Assembly: GCA_024639645.1 (NCBI GenBank)
Contig: JAHEIB010000014.1
Span: 1 to 33,340 of the forward strand
Direction of reading: 5' to 3'
DNA: 33,340 nucleotides
Source: Deltaproteobacteria bacterium
GTDB lineage: Bacteria > Desulfobacterota > Desulfobacteria > Desulfobacterales > B30-G6
Within the stretch, counting starts at the first letter, position 1, and each line of letters starts with the position of its first letter. Positions 18,419 through 26,705 of this stretch are shown piece by piece. Below the pieces are notes generated by a model. The model was not told where the DNA came from, made no database searches, and saw only the letters and a program-made list of their open reading frames with translations. The translations under genes and the position numbers were made by a program.

Positions 18419-18904
18419 ATGAACAATTCCAGGGAACGCTTTCGCATACTGGTGGTCTGTACGGGAAATATCTGCCGAAGTCCAATGACCGTGGGGATGC
18501 TCCGGCATCTCCTGCCGGAAAAAATCAAGGCAATCATCACGGTTGCATCTGCCGGAACAGATGCTCTTCATGGAAATCAGGCCACAGATCTTGCCATACA
18601 GGCCATGCGGTATTATGGCATTGACATTTCCGATCATCGTGCTAGAAGACTGAGCAGAACCATGGTCGTTGAGGCCGACCTGATTTTGGCCATGGAGCAA
18701 TACCAATTAAAGATAATCCGGGGGATGCAATTATTCGGAGCCGGCAAGACACATCTGCTGGGTCGTTTCGGTGACTTCAGGAAACCGTATGACTTGCAGG
18801 ATCCCATAGGCGGCGGTCTGGATCTTTACACGGAGACCGCAAAACAGATACACAATTGTCTTGACGGTATTCAATCATACATAGAGGAGCGCATTGAAAC
18901 GTAA
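18419..18904 (+). CDS. Low molecular weight protein tyrosine phosphatase
   Basis: ILVVCTGNICRSPM P-loop; DLQDPIGG C-terminal Asp motif. Confidence 0.92.
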   Translation: MNNSRERFRILVVCTGNICRSPMTVGMLRHLLPEKIKAIITVASAGTDALHGNQATDLAIQAMRYYGIDISDHRARRLSRTMVVEADLILAMEQYQLKIIRGMQLFGAGKTHLLGRFGDFRKPYDLQDPIGGGLDLYTETAKQIHNCLDGIQSYIEERIET

Positions 18905-19331
18905 ACGATGGTTACTGGTGGTCATGTTTTTATGGGCCGGGTCTTTGGTTTCTGGTGGACTGATGGCTCAAGAGAGTGGTTCCGGAACCTCTGCCAAGGA
19001 CGTGCGCGGGTTGTCCCTGAGCCAGGCAGTGATGTGCGAGGGCATCAAAGACTATGCGCCGGTCAACAAGGCCGTGGTGTTCTCCATGGAAATCGGGAAA
19101 ATTTACTGTTTTACATCCTTTGACCACGTGCCCCAAAAAACAATAGTTTATCATAACTGGTACCGCAACGACAAGCTGGTCACAACCAAGCGACTTACCC
19201 TTCAGCCGCCCCAATGGTCGACTTTCAGCAGTATTCAGCTCAGAGAGGCGGACAAAGGGCCCTGGCGACTGGAAATAAAAGACAAGGCCAAGAAAGTACT
19301 GCGTATCGTTAAATTCAGTGTTACGGACTAG
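18894..19331 (+). CDS. DUF2914-like secreted/membrane protein
   Basis: Signal peptide; VMCEGIKDYAPVNKAVVFSMEIGKIYCFTSFDHV...IVYHNWYRNDKLV. Confidence 0.7.
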   Translation: MKRKRWLLVVMFLWAGSLVSGGLMAQESGSGTSAKDVRGLSLSQAVMCEGIKDYAPVNKAVVFSMEIGKIYCFTSFDHVPQKTIVYHNWYRNDKLVTTKRLTLQPPQWSTFSSIQLREADKGPWRLEIKDKAKKVLRIVKFSVTD

Positions 19332-19337
19332 AAACCC

Positions 19338-20768
19338 ATGAATATGCTGGCATCCTTTTTTACCAATATCCGCTGGCAGGATATCCTCGATATCCTCGTG
19401 GTCAGTTATTTTTTGTTCCGTCTCTATGTCCTCTTCCGCGGCACCTATGTTTTCAGGGTGATTGTCGGCATTGGCTTCCTGTGGATCTTTCAGCGCATTG
19501 CCGGCTACATGGGTCTTATCGTAACGACTTGGGCCATGCAGGGCATCATCGCATTTGCAGCCATCATTATCATCATTGTTTTCAGAAACGAAATCCGAAA
19601 TGTACTCCAGGCCAAGAATATAGGCGCTATTTTGTGGGGTGTTTCCCACAAAATGGTACAGACACCGGTGGAGATCATTACGGGAAGTGTTTATGAAATG
19701 GCCAAGCGACGGATCGGGTCCCTGCTGGTTTTTCCCGGAAAAGATGTTCTTGAAGAGCTTGTCCAGAGCGGTGTTCCATGGAAAGGTGTCTTGTCCAAGG
19801 AAATGGTTCTGAGCATTTTCTGGCCTGACAACCCGGTTCATGACGGGGCAGCCATCATTCAGGGAGATCAAATTGTCGAGGTAGGAACCGTCCTCCCACT
19901 TTCCCGGAGAAGTGATCTGCCGTCTTCATATGGGACCCGCCACAGAGCCGCCCTAGGTCTTGCCGAAAAGACCGATGCGCTTATAATCCTGGTTTCGGAA
20001 GAAAGCGGCACGGTTGTCAGCGTGAAGGGTGATCAGGTAAAAGAAATCAACAACAACATCGAACTCGAAAAGATATTGCGCGCCAATACAGGCATTTCTA
20101 GTGATTACAAAGGACTGAGGGAAAGAGATAAGCTGAGTCTCGTTCTTGCTGCCATGGCTATTTTTATGTTTGTGGCTGGAACCTGGTTCAGTTTTTCCAG
20201 AGGTCTTGAAACCTTGGCGACGCTGGCAGTTCCCATAGAGTATATGAATCGAGACCCAAACATGGAGTTGATTTCCTCTTCCCTAAACAGCGTTAATCTA
20301 AACCTGAGCGGGGGCGGCACCCTTATCAAATCCATTCGATCAGAACAGGTAAAGGTTCGGATCGACTTGAGTAAGGCTGTCATCGGTCTCAACTCTTATA
20401 CGATCACGGCCGAGAATATTACACTTCCTCCCGGTATTGTCCTGCGTACGGTTGATCCGCCGGTGGTGGATGTGACCCTGGATATTCCAATTGTCAAGGA
20501 TCTGCCGCTTCAGGTGGACTGGACCGGAAAACTGGCAGAGAACCTGATCCTGGAGAGTGTCGATTTAGAACCGGATCGAATCACGGTGGTCGGGGGCAGC
20601 AAGATTCTGGAAGCGATATCCACAATCTATACCGAGAAGGTTGCGCTTGATAGTTTAAAGACATCAGGAAACATGACGGTCAAGGTCGCTCTGACACCGG
20701 CGTCATTAAAGGTAGGCGGGGATTCAAAAGATCGACTGGATATCTCGTATGTGATCCGTAAAAGGTAA
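19338..20768 (+). CDS. CdaA-type diadenylate cyclase fused to YbbR (CdaR-like) domains
   Basis: N-terminal TM helices; HDGAAII and GTRHRAALGL DAC motifs; then second TM and YbbR-like repeats. Confidence 0.88.
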   Translation: MNMLASFFTNIRWQDILDILVVSYFLFRLYVLFRGTYVFRVIVGIGFLWIFQRIAGYMGLIVTTWAMQGIIAFAAIIIIIVFRNEIRNVLQAKNIGAILWGVSHKMVQTPVEIITGSVYEMAKRRIGSLLVFPGKDVLEELVQSGVPWKGVLSKEMVLSIFWPDNPVHDGAAIIQGDQIVEVGTVLPLSRRSDLPSSYGTRHRAALGLAEKTDALIILVSEESGTVVSVKGDQVKEINNNIELEKILRANTGISSDYKGLRERDKLSLVLAAMAIFMFVAGTWFSFSRGLETLATLAVPIEYMNRDPNMELISSSLNSVNLNLSGGGTLIKSIRSEQVKVRIDLSKAVIGLNSYTITAENITLPPGIVLRTVDPPVVDVTLDIPIVKDLPLQVDWTGKLAENLILESVDLEPDRITVVGGSKILEAISTIYTEKVALDSLKTSGNMTVKVALTPASLKVGGDSKDRLDISYVIRKR

Positions 20769-20918
20769 CCGATAGACAATTAGATTGTAGGTGTTTAGGC
20801 TGTAGGCTATTATACCGCTTGTCATAATTATGTTCCAAAAACAGTATGGCTGCTGACTGCTTAAAGCGTTTAACCCTCATACTCACCTAGAAGCCTATAA
20901 CAATATGCAACGATAGGG

Positions 20919-21638
20919 TTAAGTATTGATATTAAACTGCCCTGACTCGATATATGAAACATCCTCCTCATCCAGGACACGGACAATCTCTTTGTTCAAG
21001 CGAGCTTTCATTTCCTTTATAATGGACCTGTTCTTATTCAGTGTTTTCGCAAATTCCATGACATCGTCCATAAGGGTATTGAGACGACAGGCCTTGGTGA
21101 CGATATGATGTTCCTGGCAGTCATAAGCTGTGAGTCGACTCCCGGTATATTCCATTTCTTCTAGCTTATACATGGGAATGGCTTTCTTCAGCATCGCATT
21201 CATGCCAGGCAGAAAGGGGATTCCTAGATCGACTTCCGGAAAGCAGAAAAACCCCCTGTCTGATCGCATGAATCGGAAGTCGAAGGCGCAGCAGAGAATG
21301 GCACCGCCGGCAAAGGCATGTCCATTGATGGACGCAATGGTAAGCATGGGATAGGTGAGGATCCGTTTGAAGAGCGCATTCATCTGGTAGAAAAAAGCTT
21401 TGGCTGTTTTGATGTCGTTTGCCTGCAGCACCGGAACGAGCCATTCAAGGTCGATGCCATTGGAAAAAATTTTTTCATGGGCGGATGTGACCACCAGTGT
21501 TTTGGCTTTGGTCTTTTTTTCGATCCGATCCAGTACCTTTAAAAATTCTTCGAGAAATGAGGGGTTAAAACGATTCTCACCGTCTTTCATGGTGATGACA
21601 GCGATACTTTCATGGACACTGTATTCGATGGCGGACAT
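20919..21638 (-). CDS. Enoyl-CoA hydratase/isomerase family protein
   Basis: FSNGIDLEWL...ASINGHAFAGGAILCCAFDFRFM. Confidence 0.85.
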   Translation of the reverse strand: MSAIEYSVHESIAVITMKDGENRFNPSFLEEFLKVLDRIEKKTKAKTLVVTSAHEKIFSNGIDLEWLVPVLQANDIKTAKAFFYQMNALFKRILTYPMLTIASINGHAFAGGAILCCAFDFRFMRSDRGFFCFPEVDLGIPFLPGMNAMLKKAIPMYKLEEMEYTGSRLTAYDCQEHHIVTKACRLNTLMDDVMEFAKTLNKNRSIIKEMKARLNKEIVRVLDEEDVSYIESGQFNINT

Positions 21639-21836
21639 GGCGCCTCCCTATGGCGTTATGACAATGAGGATAACCTGAACTGAGCAATTTTTTATCTTGA
21701 CCTGCACCAAGCTCTTGCGGATCAAGCGTTCACAAAAAGCCTCGACGGATCCACTGGCATACCTATGTTTTTTGCAAATCCCCCTCCATCAAGATTTTGA
21801 CACATCTCATCGGGAAAAATCGTTCATTTCAGGTAT

Positions 21837-21871
21837 AAAAAAAAGGGCAACACATTGCGTGCTGCCCTTTT
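21837..21871 (-). terminator. Rho-independent terminator for the HesB-like gene
   Basis: Minus strand: AAAAGGGCAGCAC-GCAAT-GTGTTGCCCTTTTTTTT stem plus T tract. Confidence 0.85.
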
Positions 21872-21885
21872 CTGTAAAATCATGC

Positions 21886-22203
21886 TTATGTCGAACAGCA
21901 GCTGCCTTCTGTGCTGCAACTTCCGCATCCTGAATTGAACTCTATACCAGAGTCAAGCTTGAATCCGTACATGGCAAAGTCAACTTTAATCGGGGTTGCT
22001 TTTTCCATGAACTCTTTGTTGACCAAGTATTTATAACCATCCACTTCGTAAACTTCATCCGTGTCTTTAGGCTCATCCAGAGCCATGGCAAGTCCCGGAC
22101 CGCCTCACCCACCTTCATTCAGAAATATTCGAATCGGGGATGCTTCCTTACCTTTGAAATATTCAGCAATTTGTTCCGTAGCTGCCGCAGTAACTTCTAA
22201 CAT
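21886..22203 (-). CDS. HesB/IscA-like selenoprotein; TGA at 22105-22107 read as selenocysteine
   Basis: ATG 22203: MLEVTAAATEQIAEYFKGKEASPIRIFLNEGG-U-GGPGLAMALDEPKDTDEVYEVDGYKYLVNKEFMEKATPIKVDFAMYGFKLDSGIEFNSGCGSCSTEGSCCST; frame continuous across TGA (codon 33). Confidence 0.85.
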
Positions 22204-22320
22204 GGTATCCTCCTAAACTGCAAAAAATGGTGTGCCTTGACTAAGTTGTTGAGAAAATATTCACGCAAGCCGGTTTTGTCAACAGGAAACACGAATTACA
22301 GGGGCGTTTTTGTCATCTAT

Positions 22321-22525
22321 GACGGTTTCGTAAAAAGCCCAACTTCGGCGTTGTAATGCATTTCGCAATCATTCAAGGTACGGTAAGTACGCCTCATGAT
22401 AGCAAAATTTGTACGCCTTGAACGGCAATGGCGAGAGCATTCCCCTTAGATTCTGCCGTTCGGCAGAACAATCCCTGCAGCTTGCTGCAGGGTACTCTTC
22501 AATTTGAACTTTTTACAAAACCGTC
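22321..22525. mobile_element. MITE-like element with 17-bp TIRs (1 mismatch) and two internal perfect hairpins
   Basis: GACGGTTTCGTAAAAAG ... CTTTTTACAAAACCGTC; internal TTCTGCCG-TT-CGGCAGAA and CCCTGCAGC-TT-GCTGCAGGG. Confidence 0.65.
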
Positions 22526-22582
22526 TAAATTGGACTCTCTACGAGTTCATCATCCATGGTTTCCAAAGATTTTTTGATGATG

Positions 22583-23131
22583 TCATTCCGATCCTTTTGT
22601 GACAGGTGATTCGGATCGGGCTTTCAGCATATCTGAATAAATATCAAAGTCACGCTGGGAGAAGAGTACAAATGTTACCCGTTTTAAGGAGTCGCTCTTC
22701 TCGATATGGTGGGTAATCGTATCAATGGCGATCGTTGCGGCTTCTTCTATGGGATATCCGTATACACCGCAGCTGATAGCCGGAAATGCAATGGTCTCAA
22801 ACTGTTTGTCTATAGCGATTTGAATACTATTTTCATAGCAACGCCGAAGCAGGCGCGCATCTGACGGCTTGCCGCTGTAGATGGGTCCTACGGTATGGAT
22901 GACATACCTGGCAGGGAGGTTGTACCCCCGTGTCAATCGGGCTTCTCCGGTGGGGCATCGGTTTAGGGTTCGGCACTCCGCCAGGAGATCCGGACCGGCC
23001 GCCCGATGTATGGCCCCGTCAACGCCGCCACCGCCCAGCAGAGAGGCATTGGCCGCATTGACAATGGCATCCACAGCCAGGGTGGTAATATCTCCCTGGA
23101 GGAGGGTTATATTTTTTGGGCTGTAAGTCAT
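22583..23131 (-). CDS. Macrodomain (ADP-ribose binding/hydrolase) protein
   Basis: LLQGDITTLAVDAIVNAANASLLGGGGVDGAIHRAAG ... HTVGPIY ... AFPAISCGVYGYP. Confidence 0.93.
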   Translation of the reverse strand: MTYSPKNITLLQGDITTLAVDAIVNAANASLLGGGGVDGAIHRAAGPDLLAECRTLNRCPTGEARLTRGYNLPARYVIHTVGPIYSGKPSDARLLRRCYENSIQIAIDKQFETIAFPAISCGVYGYPIEEAATIAIDTITHHIEKSDSLKRVTFVLFSQRDFDIYSDMLKARSESPVTKGSE

Positions 23132-23205
23132 AAGCCGTAAGCGGTAAGCTGTAGACAGTAAGCAGCTTAAAGCTTACTGCTTAGCGCTGATAGTTTAATG
23201 CTATA
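23121..23205. repeat. Heptad array F between fmdB-like and macrodomain genes
   Basis: CTGTAAG TCATAAG CCGTAAG CGGTAAG CTGTAGA CAGTAAG CAGCTTAA AGCTTAC TGCTTAG CGCTGAT AGTTTAA TGCTATAA; macrodomain ATG (23129-23131) lies inside. Confidence 0.85.
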
Positions 23206-23692
23206 AATCGTAAAGCGTTTCATCTTTAAAAGGTTTTTTTTGACCGGTTTTTGTACGGCCACCCTTTTTCCCGGGCAGGATAAAGGGGTCTTCATTTTCC
23301 AGAAGATCACCCATTTCCGCTTCGAGCTGTTCGGGATCCTCACCTTTTTCCATACGTTGGAGGGCTTCGTCCATACCGGGTCCTAGTTTCAAGCCGGTCA
23401 TGTCGGACAACTTGCGCATCAGGTTTGCTGCCTGCTTGGGATCTTCTTCATTCAATCCTTCGGCTTCCTTGGCCAGCATGCCCATGGCTTTTTCCATCTT
23501 GCCCTCATCGATGGGGAGGTCATCCATGTCTCCGGTTTCCCTGGCCTTGCCGGTGAACGCGAATTGCGATACCTGCCTGGACAGTTTGTTCTTGCACCTG
23601 GGGCACTTGGGTGTCTTGGTTGTATTAACCTTGCGGGAAAAGAAATTAAAAATCGTGTTGCAGTCATGGCAAAAAAATTCGTATATCGGCAT
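23201..23692 (-). CDS. FmdB family zinc ribbon protein
   Basis: MPIYEFFCHDCNTIFNFFSRKVNTTKTPKCPRCKNKLSRQVSQF. Confidence 0.88.
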   Translation of the reverse strand: MPIYEFFCHDCNTIFNFFSRKVNTTKTPKCPRCKNKLSRQVSQFAFTGKARETGDMDDLPIDEGKMEKAMGMLAKEAEGLNEEDPKQAANLMRKLSDMTGLKLGPGMDEALQRMEKGEDPEQLEAEMGDLLENEDPFILPGKKGGRTKTGQKKPFKDETLYDL

Positions 23693-23740
23693 CTTTCAAA
23701 CCCATCCCGTTTTGTTAAAAAAAAATTGAACGGAAATAAC

Positions 23741-23793
23741 GAGCGCATTCCCCGTAGGTTTTGCCGTTCGGCAGTGCTTTGCACGCTACGGGG
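23741..23793. repeat. Partial copy of the 22321-22525 element core (nested hairpins)
   Basis: GAGCGCATTCCCCGTAGGTTTTGCCGTTCGGCAG...CTACGGGG; similar to 22433-22466. Confidence 0.55.
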
Positions 23794-23852
23794 CACCCTT
23801 TAAAATGTATCAATTTCTCAATTAAATAGTTCACTGGTTTTTGTCAAGCCGC

Positions 23853-23875
23853 AATAAAATCGACGCGCGATTTTA
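23853..23875. promoter_or_regulatory. 23-bp inverted motif ATAAAAT-N9-ATTTTAT (copy 3)
   Basis: CAATAAAATCGACGCGCGATTTTATTG: 11-bp perfect arms, same core and spacing as 1223 and 8617. Confidence 0.55.
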
Positions 23876-24163
23876 TTGTGTACTGCACGCTCAAAGTAAG
23901 CCTAACAGCAAGTTATTTCCTGCGGTGACATGATTGAGATTGTCTTAAATAATCGTTTATGGGGCTGTGCGGTTCTTCAATATTAAACAGGGATGCTAAT
24001 ACACCGTTCTACAAAGTCAAATATAAAGACGAAATGAAATCTATTGCCATAAACCCTGTCTATGGGTTATAGGAACCTGCCGTCCGAATGCAGTTGTATT
24101 CGCCAGGAGACGGTCAAAAAAAGAGCTATTTGAAGCATCAACCAAGCAGAAAGGAACCACAGC

Positions 24164-24580
24164 ATGGAAAGAACATTGTCAATTATTAAACCGGATGCCG
24201 TCGGTCGTGGACTGATGGGTGACGTGATTAAACGGCTCGAAAGTAACGAGATTCACATCATAGGGATGAAGATGCTGCATATGACCAGGTCCCAGGCAGA
24301 GGGATTTTATGCTGTTCACAGGGAAAGACCGTTTTTTTCAAGCCTGTGCGACTTTATGTCTTCAGGTCCTGCACTTGTCATGGTGCTGGAAGGTGAAGAT
24401 GTCATCAAACGCTATCGGTCGCTCATGGGTGCCACCAATTATAAAGATGCCAAAGAGGGGACCATCCGCAGGGATTTTGCCACCGACATTGAGAAAAACG
24501 TCGTGCATGGATCGGATGCACCTGAAACTGCCGCGGTTGAAATCAATTATTTCTTCAACAGCTTTGAGATCATGACCTGA
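24164..24580 (+). CDS. ndk: Nucleoside diphosphate kinase
   Basis: [26 protein letters not shown]...[28 protein letters not shown]. Confidence 0.97.
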   Translation: MERTLSIIKPDAVGRGLMGDVIKRLESNEIHIIGMKMLHMTRSQAEGFYAVHRERPFFSSLCDFMSSGPALVMVLEGEDVIKRYRSLMGATNYKDAKEGTIRRDFATDIEKNVVHGSDAPETAAVEINYFFNSFEIMT

Positions 24581-24678
24581 ACCTGATTTGGTGATTGAAG
24601 ACGTTAGGGGAATGCGCTCGCTGTTCCGGTTCATTTTTTTTCCATTAAAAGAGGCATCCCAAGAAACACTCAGATCTG

Positions 24679-25467
24679 ATGGAAACTATCAATCTCGATA
24701 ACGTTCATATTGTGCTTGTGCAGCCCCGGTATCCAGAGAATATCGGATCGGCGGCCAGGGCCATGCGAAATATGGGCTTGCACCGCCTTTCGGTGGTGGC
24801 TCCGGAAAATTACGATCTTACCCGGGCTTTTAAACTGGCCACTCATGCTGCTGCGGATGTCATCGAACGAAGTCGGACATATGATGATCTGAAAGAAGCC
24901 CTTGCATCCTGTCAATATGTAGTAGGTACCACTGCCCGTCTGGGCAAACATCGACAGGTTATCCAGTCACCTGAAAGATTGGCCAGTCAGCTGATACCCA
25001 TTTCTCAAGAGAACCGAATAGCCATTTTGTTTGGACCGGAGGACAAGGGGCTTTCCAATGAAGACACCCGGCTTTGCCACGCGCTGGTGAATATTCCCAC
25101 GGCTGATTTTTCCTCTTTAAATCTGGCACAGGCTGTCATGGTCGTATCCTACACACTTTTTACATCCCAGATGGATCAACCCACGCCTTTTACGCCCAGG
25201 CTTGCCAACCGGCACGAGCTCGATGGCATGTATCAGCAACTCAAGGAAATCCTGGTTCGGATTAGCTATATCAATGCTGATAATCCGGATCACTTCATTG
25301 GCAGTCTGCGACGGTTTTTCACCCGCCTGCAATTACGTGCCAGGGAAGTCAGTATGATCCGGGGTATCATCCGTCAGGTAAACTGGTATGGTGAGAAGCG
25401 TTATCAGGAGGGGCGGGAAAGATCAGGGTCCGAGGGTTCGAGGGGGCAAGGGTCCGAGGATAGCTGA
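24679..25467 (+). CDS. TrmJ/LasT-like RNA methyltransferase (SPOUT)
   Basis: VLVQPRYPENIGSAARAMRNMGL...ILFGPEDKGLSNEDTRLCHALVNIPT...SLNLAQAVMVVSYTLF; tail encoded by octad repeats. Confidence 0.92.
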   Translation: METINLDNVHIVLVQPRYPENIGSAARAMRNMGLHRLSVVAPENYDLTRAFKLATHAAADVIERSRTYDDLKEALASCQYVVGTTARLGKHRQVIQSPERLASQLIPISQENRIAILFGPEDKGLSNEDTRLCHALVNIPTADFSSLNLAQAVMVVSYTLFTSQMDQPTPFTPRLANRHELDGMYQQLKEILVRISYINADNPDHFIGSLRRFFTRLQLRAREVSMIRGIIRQVNWYGEKRYQEGRERSGSEGSRGQGSEDS

Positions 25468-25700
25468 CAGGCAATGGCAGATAGCAGTACCCAGCTTCCA
25501 GGCATATTAGCTTTCCAGTTTACAAGTTCAGTAATTAGCCAATAGCTAATTACTTTTCGTCCATTATTCCCCTTGAACCCTTGGCCCCTTGTATGCTGGG
25601 AAGCAAGGATGCTTGTATGCTGGGATGCTGCTTTCCGCTTGTAGCTCTCAGCCACCCTCGAACCCTTGTATCCCCCTCGGGGCCTCGGACCCTTTTTTTT
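25425..25700. repeat. Octad repeat locus 2: inverted octad arrays enclosing a composite module, ending in T8
   Basis: GGGTCCGA GGGTTCGA GGGGGCAA GGGTCCGA GG...; TTGAACCC TTGGCCCC TTGTATGC TGGGAAGC AAGGATGC TTGTATGC TGGGATGC ... CCTCGGACCCTTTTTTTT. Confidence 0.85.
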
Positions 25701-25772
25701 AAATATGGTGAGAAACGCCGGTAAAATAATACGCATGTAGATTCAAACTAATGAATATGAAAGGAACTACTT

Positions 25773-26660
25773 ATGCGCCTCATACGTTTTGGTGAGAAAG
25801 GCAACGAGCGTCCTGGTCTTTTAAAAGAGGGCCGTATTGTTGATTTGCGGAAGCATTTTCCTAATATTCCCGATATTGGTGAGCCCTTTTTTCGTGATGA
25901 CTGGCTGGCAAAGGCCCACCAGGTGACGGATCAGGGTGTAAAAATGGATGTACGTCTGGGATGCCCCGTGCACTGGCCGTCCAAGATTATCTGTATTGGG
26001 AAGAACTATGCCGAACACGCAAGGGAAGGGGGCTTTAAGAGCCCTGAAAAACCGATCCTTTTTTCAAAAGCCATGAACACGCTCAACGGGCCCTTTGACC
26101 CCATTCTGCTGCCTGAAAGCGCCAGTCAAGTGGACTGGGAAGTGGAACTGGCAGTCGTGATGGGTCGGCAAGGCAAAAGGATTCGGGCGGCAGACGCCTA
26201 TGCGCATGTGGCCGGGTTCTGTGTCATGAACGATGTGTCGGGCCGGGATGCGCAGTATGGAGATGGGCAATTTTTCCGGGGCAAGTCCTTTGACACGTTT
26301 GCACCGTTGGGGCCATGCCTGGTGACCCATGATGAGCTGGTCGATGTAGAAAACCTTCAGATTACAGCCCACCTGGATGGCAAATGCATGCAGAAAGGCA
26401 ACACCGGTGACCTGATTTTCAAAATCCCTTTTATTATCGAATATATTTCCAGGGATATTACGCTATTGCCCGGTGATATCATTTCCACCGGCACGCCATC
26501 AGGTGTAGGTATTTACAGGGATCCCCCGATCCTGCTTCAACCAGGCAGCGTCATAAAATGCGAAGTCGAGAAAATCGGATATATCGAAAATAGGGTTGTG
26601 GGAAAAGAAGGGTCCGAGGATTCGAGGTTTCCAGGGTTCAAGGGGGGCCCCAGGCGATAA
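25773..26660 (+). CDS. Fumarylacetoacetate hydrolase family protein
   Basis: IICIGKNYAEHAREGG...DWEVELAVVMGRQGKRI...CVMNDVSGRDAQ...GDIISTGTPSGVG. Confidence 0.93.
   Translation: MRLIRFGEKGNERPGLLKEGRIVDLRKHFPNIPDIGEPFFRDDWLAKAHQVTDQGVKMDVRLGCPVHWPSKIICIGKNYAEHAREGGFKSPEKPILFSKAMNTLNGPFDPILLPESASQVDWEVELAVVMGRQGKRIRAADAYAHVAGFCVMNDVSGRDAQYGDGQFFRGKSFDTFAPLGPCLVTHDELVDVENLQITAHLDGKCMQKGNTGDLIFKIPFIIEYISRDITLLPGDIISTGTPSGVGIYRDPPILLQPGSVIKCEVEKIGYIENRVVGKEGSEDSRFPGFKGGPRR
26610..26652. repeat. Octad repeat locus 3, left arm (inside FAH 3' end)
   Basis: GGGTCCGA GGATTCGA GGTTTCCA GGGTTCAA GGGGGGCC. Confidence 0.8.
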
Positions 26661-26705
26661 GCTTTAAGCGGCTTACAGTTTAAGACCTATGGCTTACCGC
26701 TTTTA
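26653..26705. repeat. Heptad array G
   Basis: CGATAAG CTTTAAG CGGCTTAC AGTTTAA GACCTAT GGCTTAC CGCTTTT; FAH TAA stop is within CGATAAG. Confidence 0.8.

Noticed and set aside
20785-20905. Possible ninth repeat locus (TTGTAGG TGTTTAGG CTGTAGG ... AACCCTCATACTCACCTAGAAGCC)
   Set aside because: Resembles decayed heptad/octad arrays but too degenerate to claim by eye.
21886-22203. HesB-like gene considered a pseudogene because of the internal TGA
   Set aside because: Frame is intact on both sides, the TGA falls at the conserved Cys/Sec position, and a terminator follows; selenoprotein reading is better supported.
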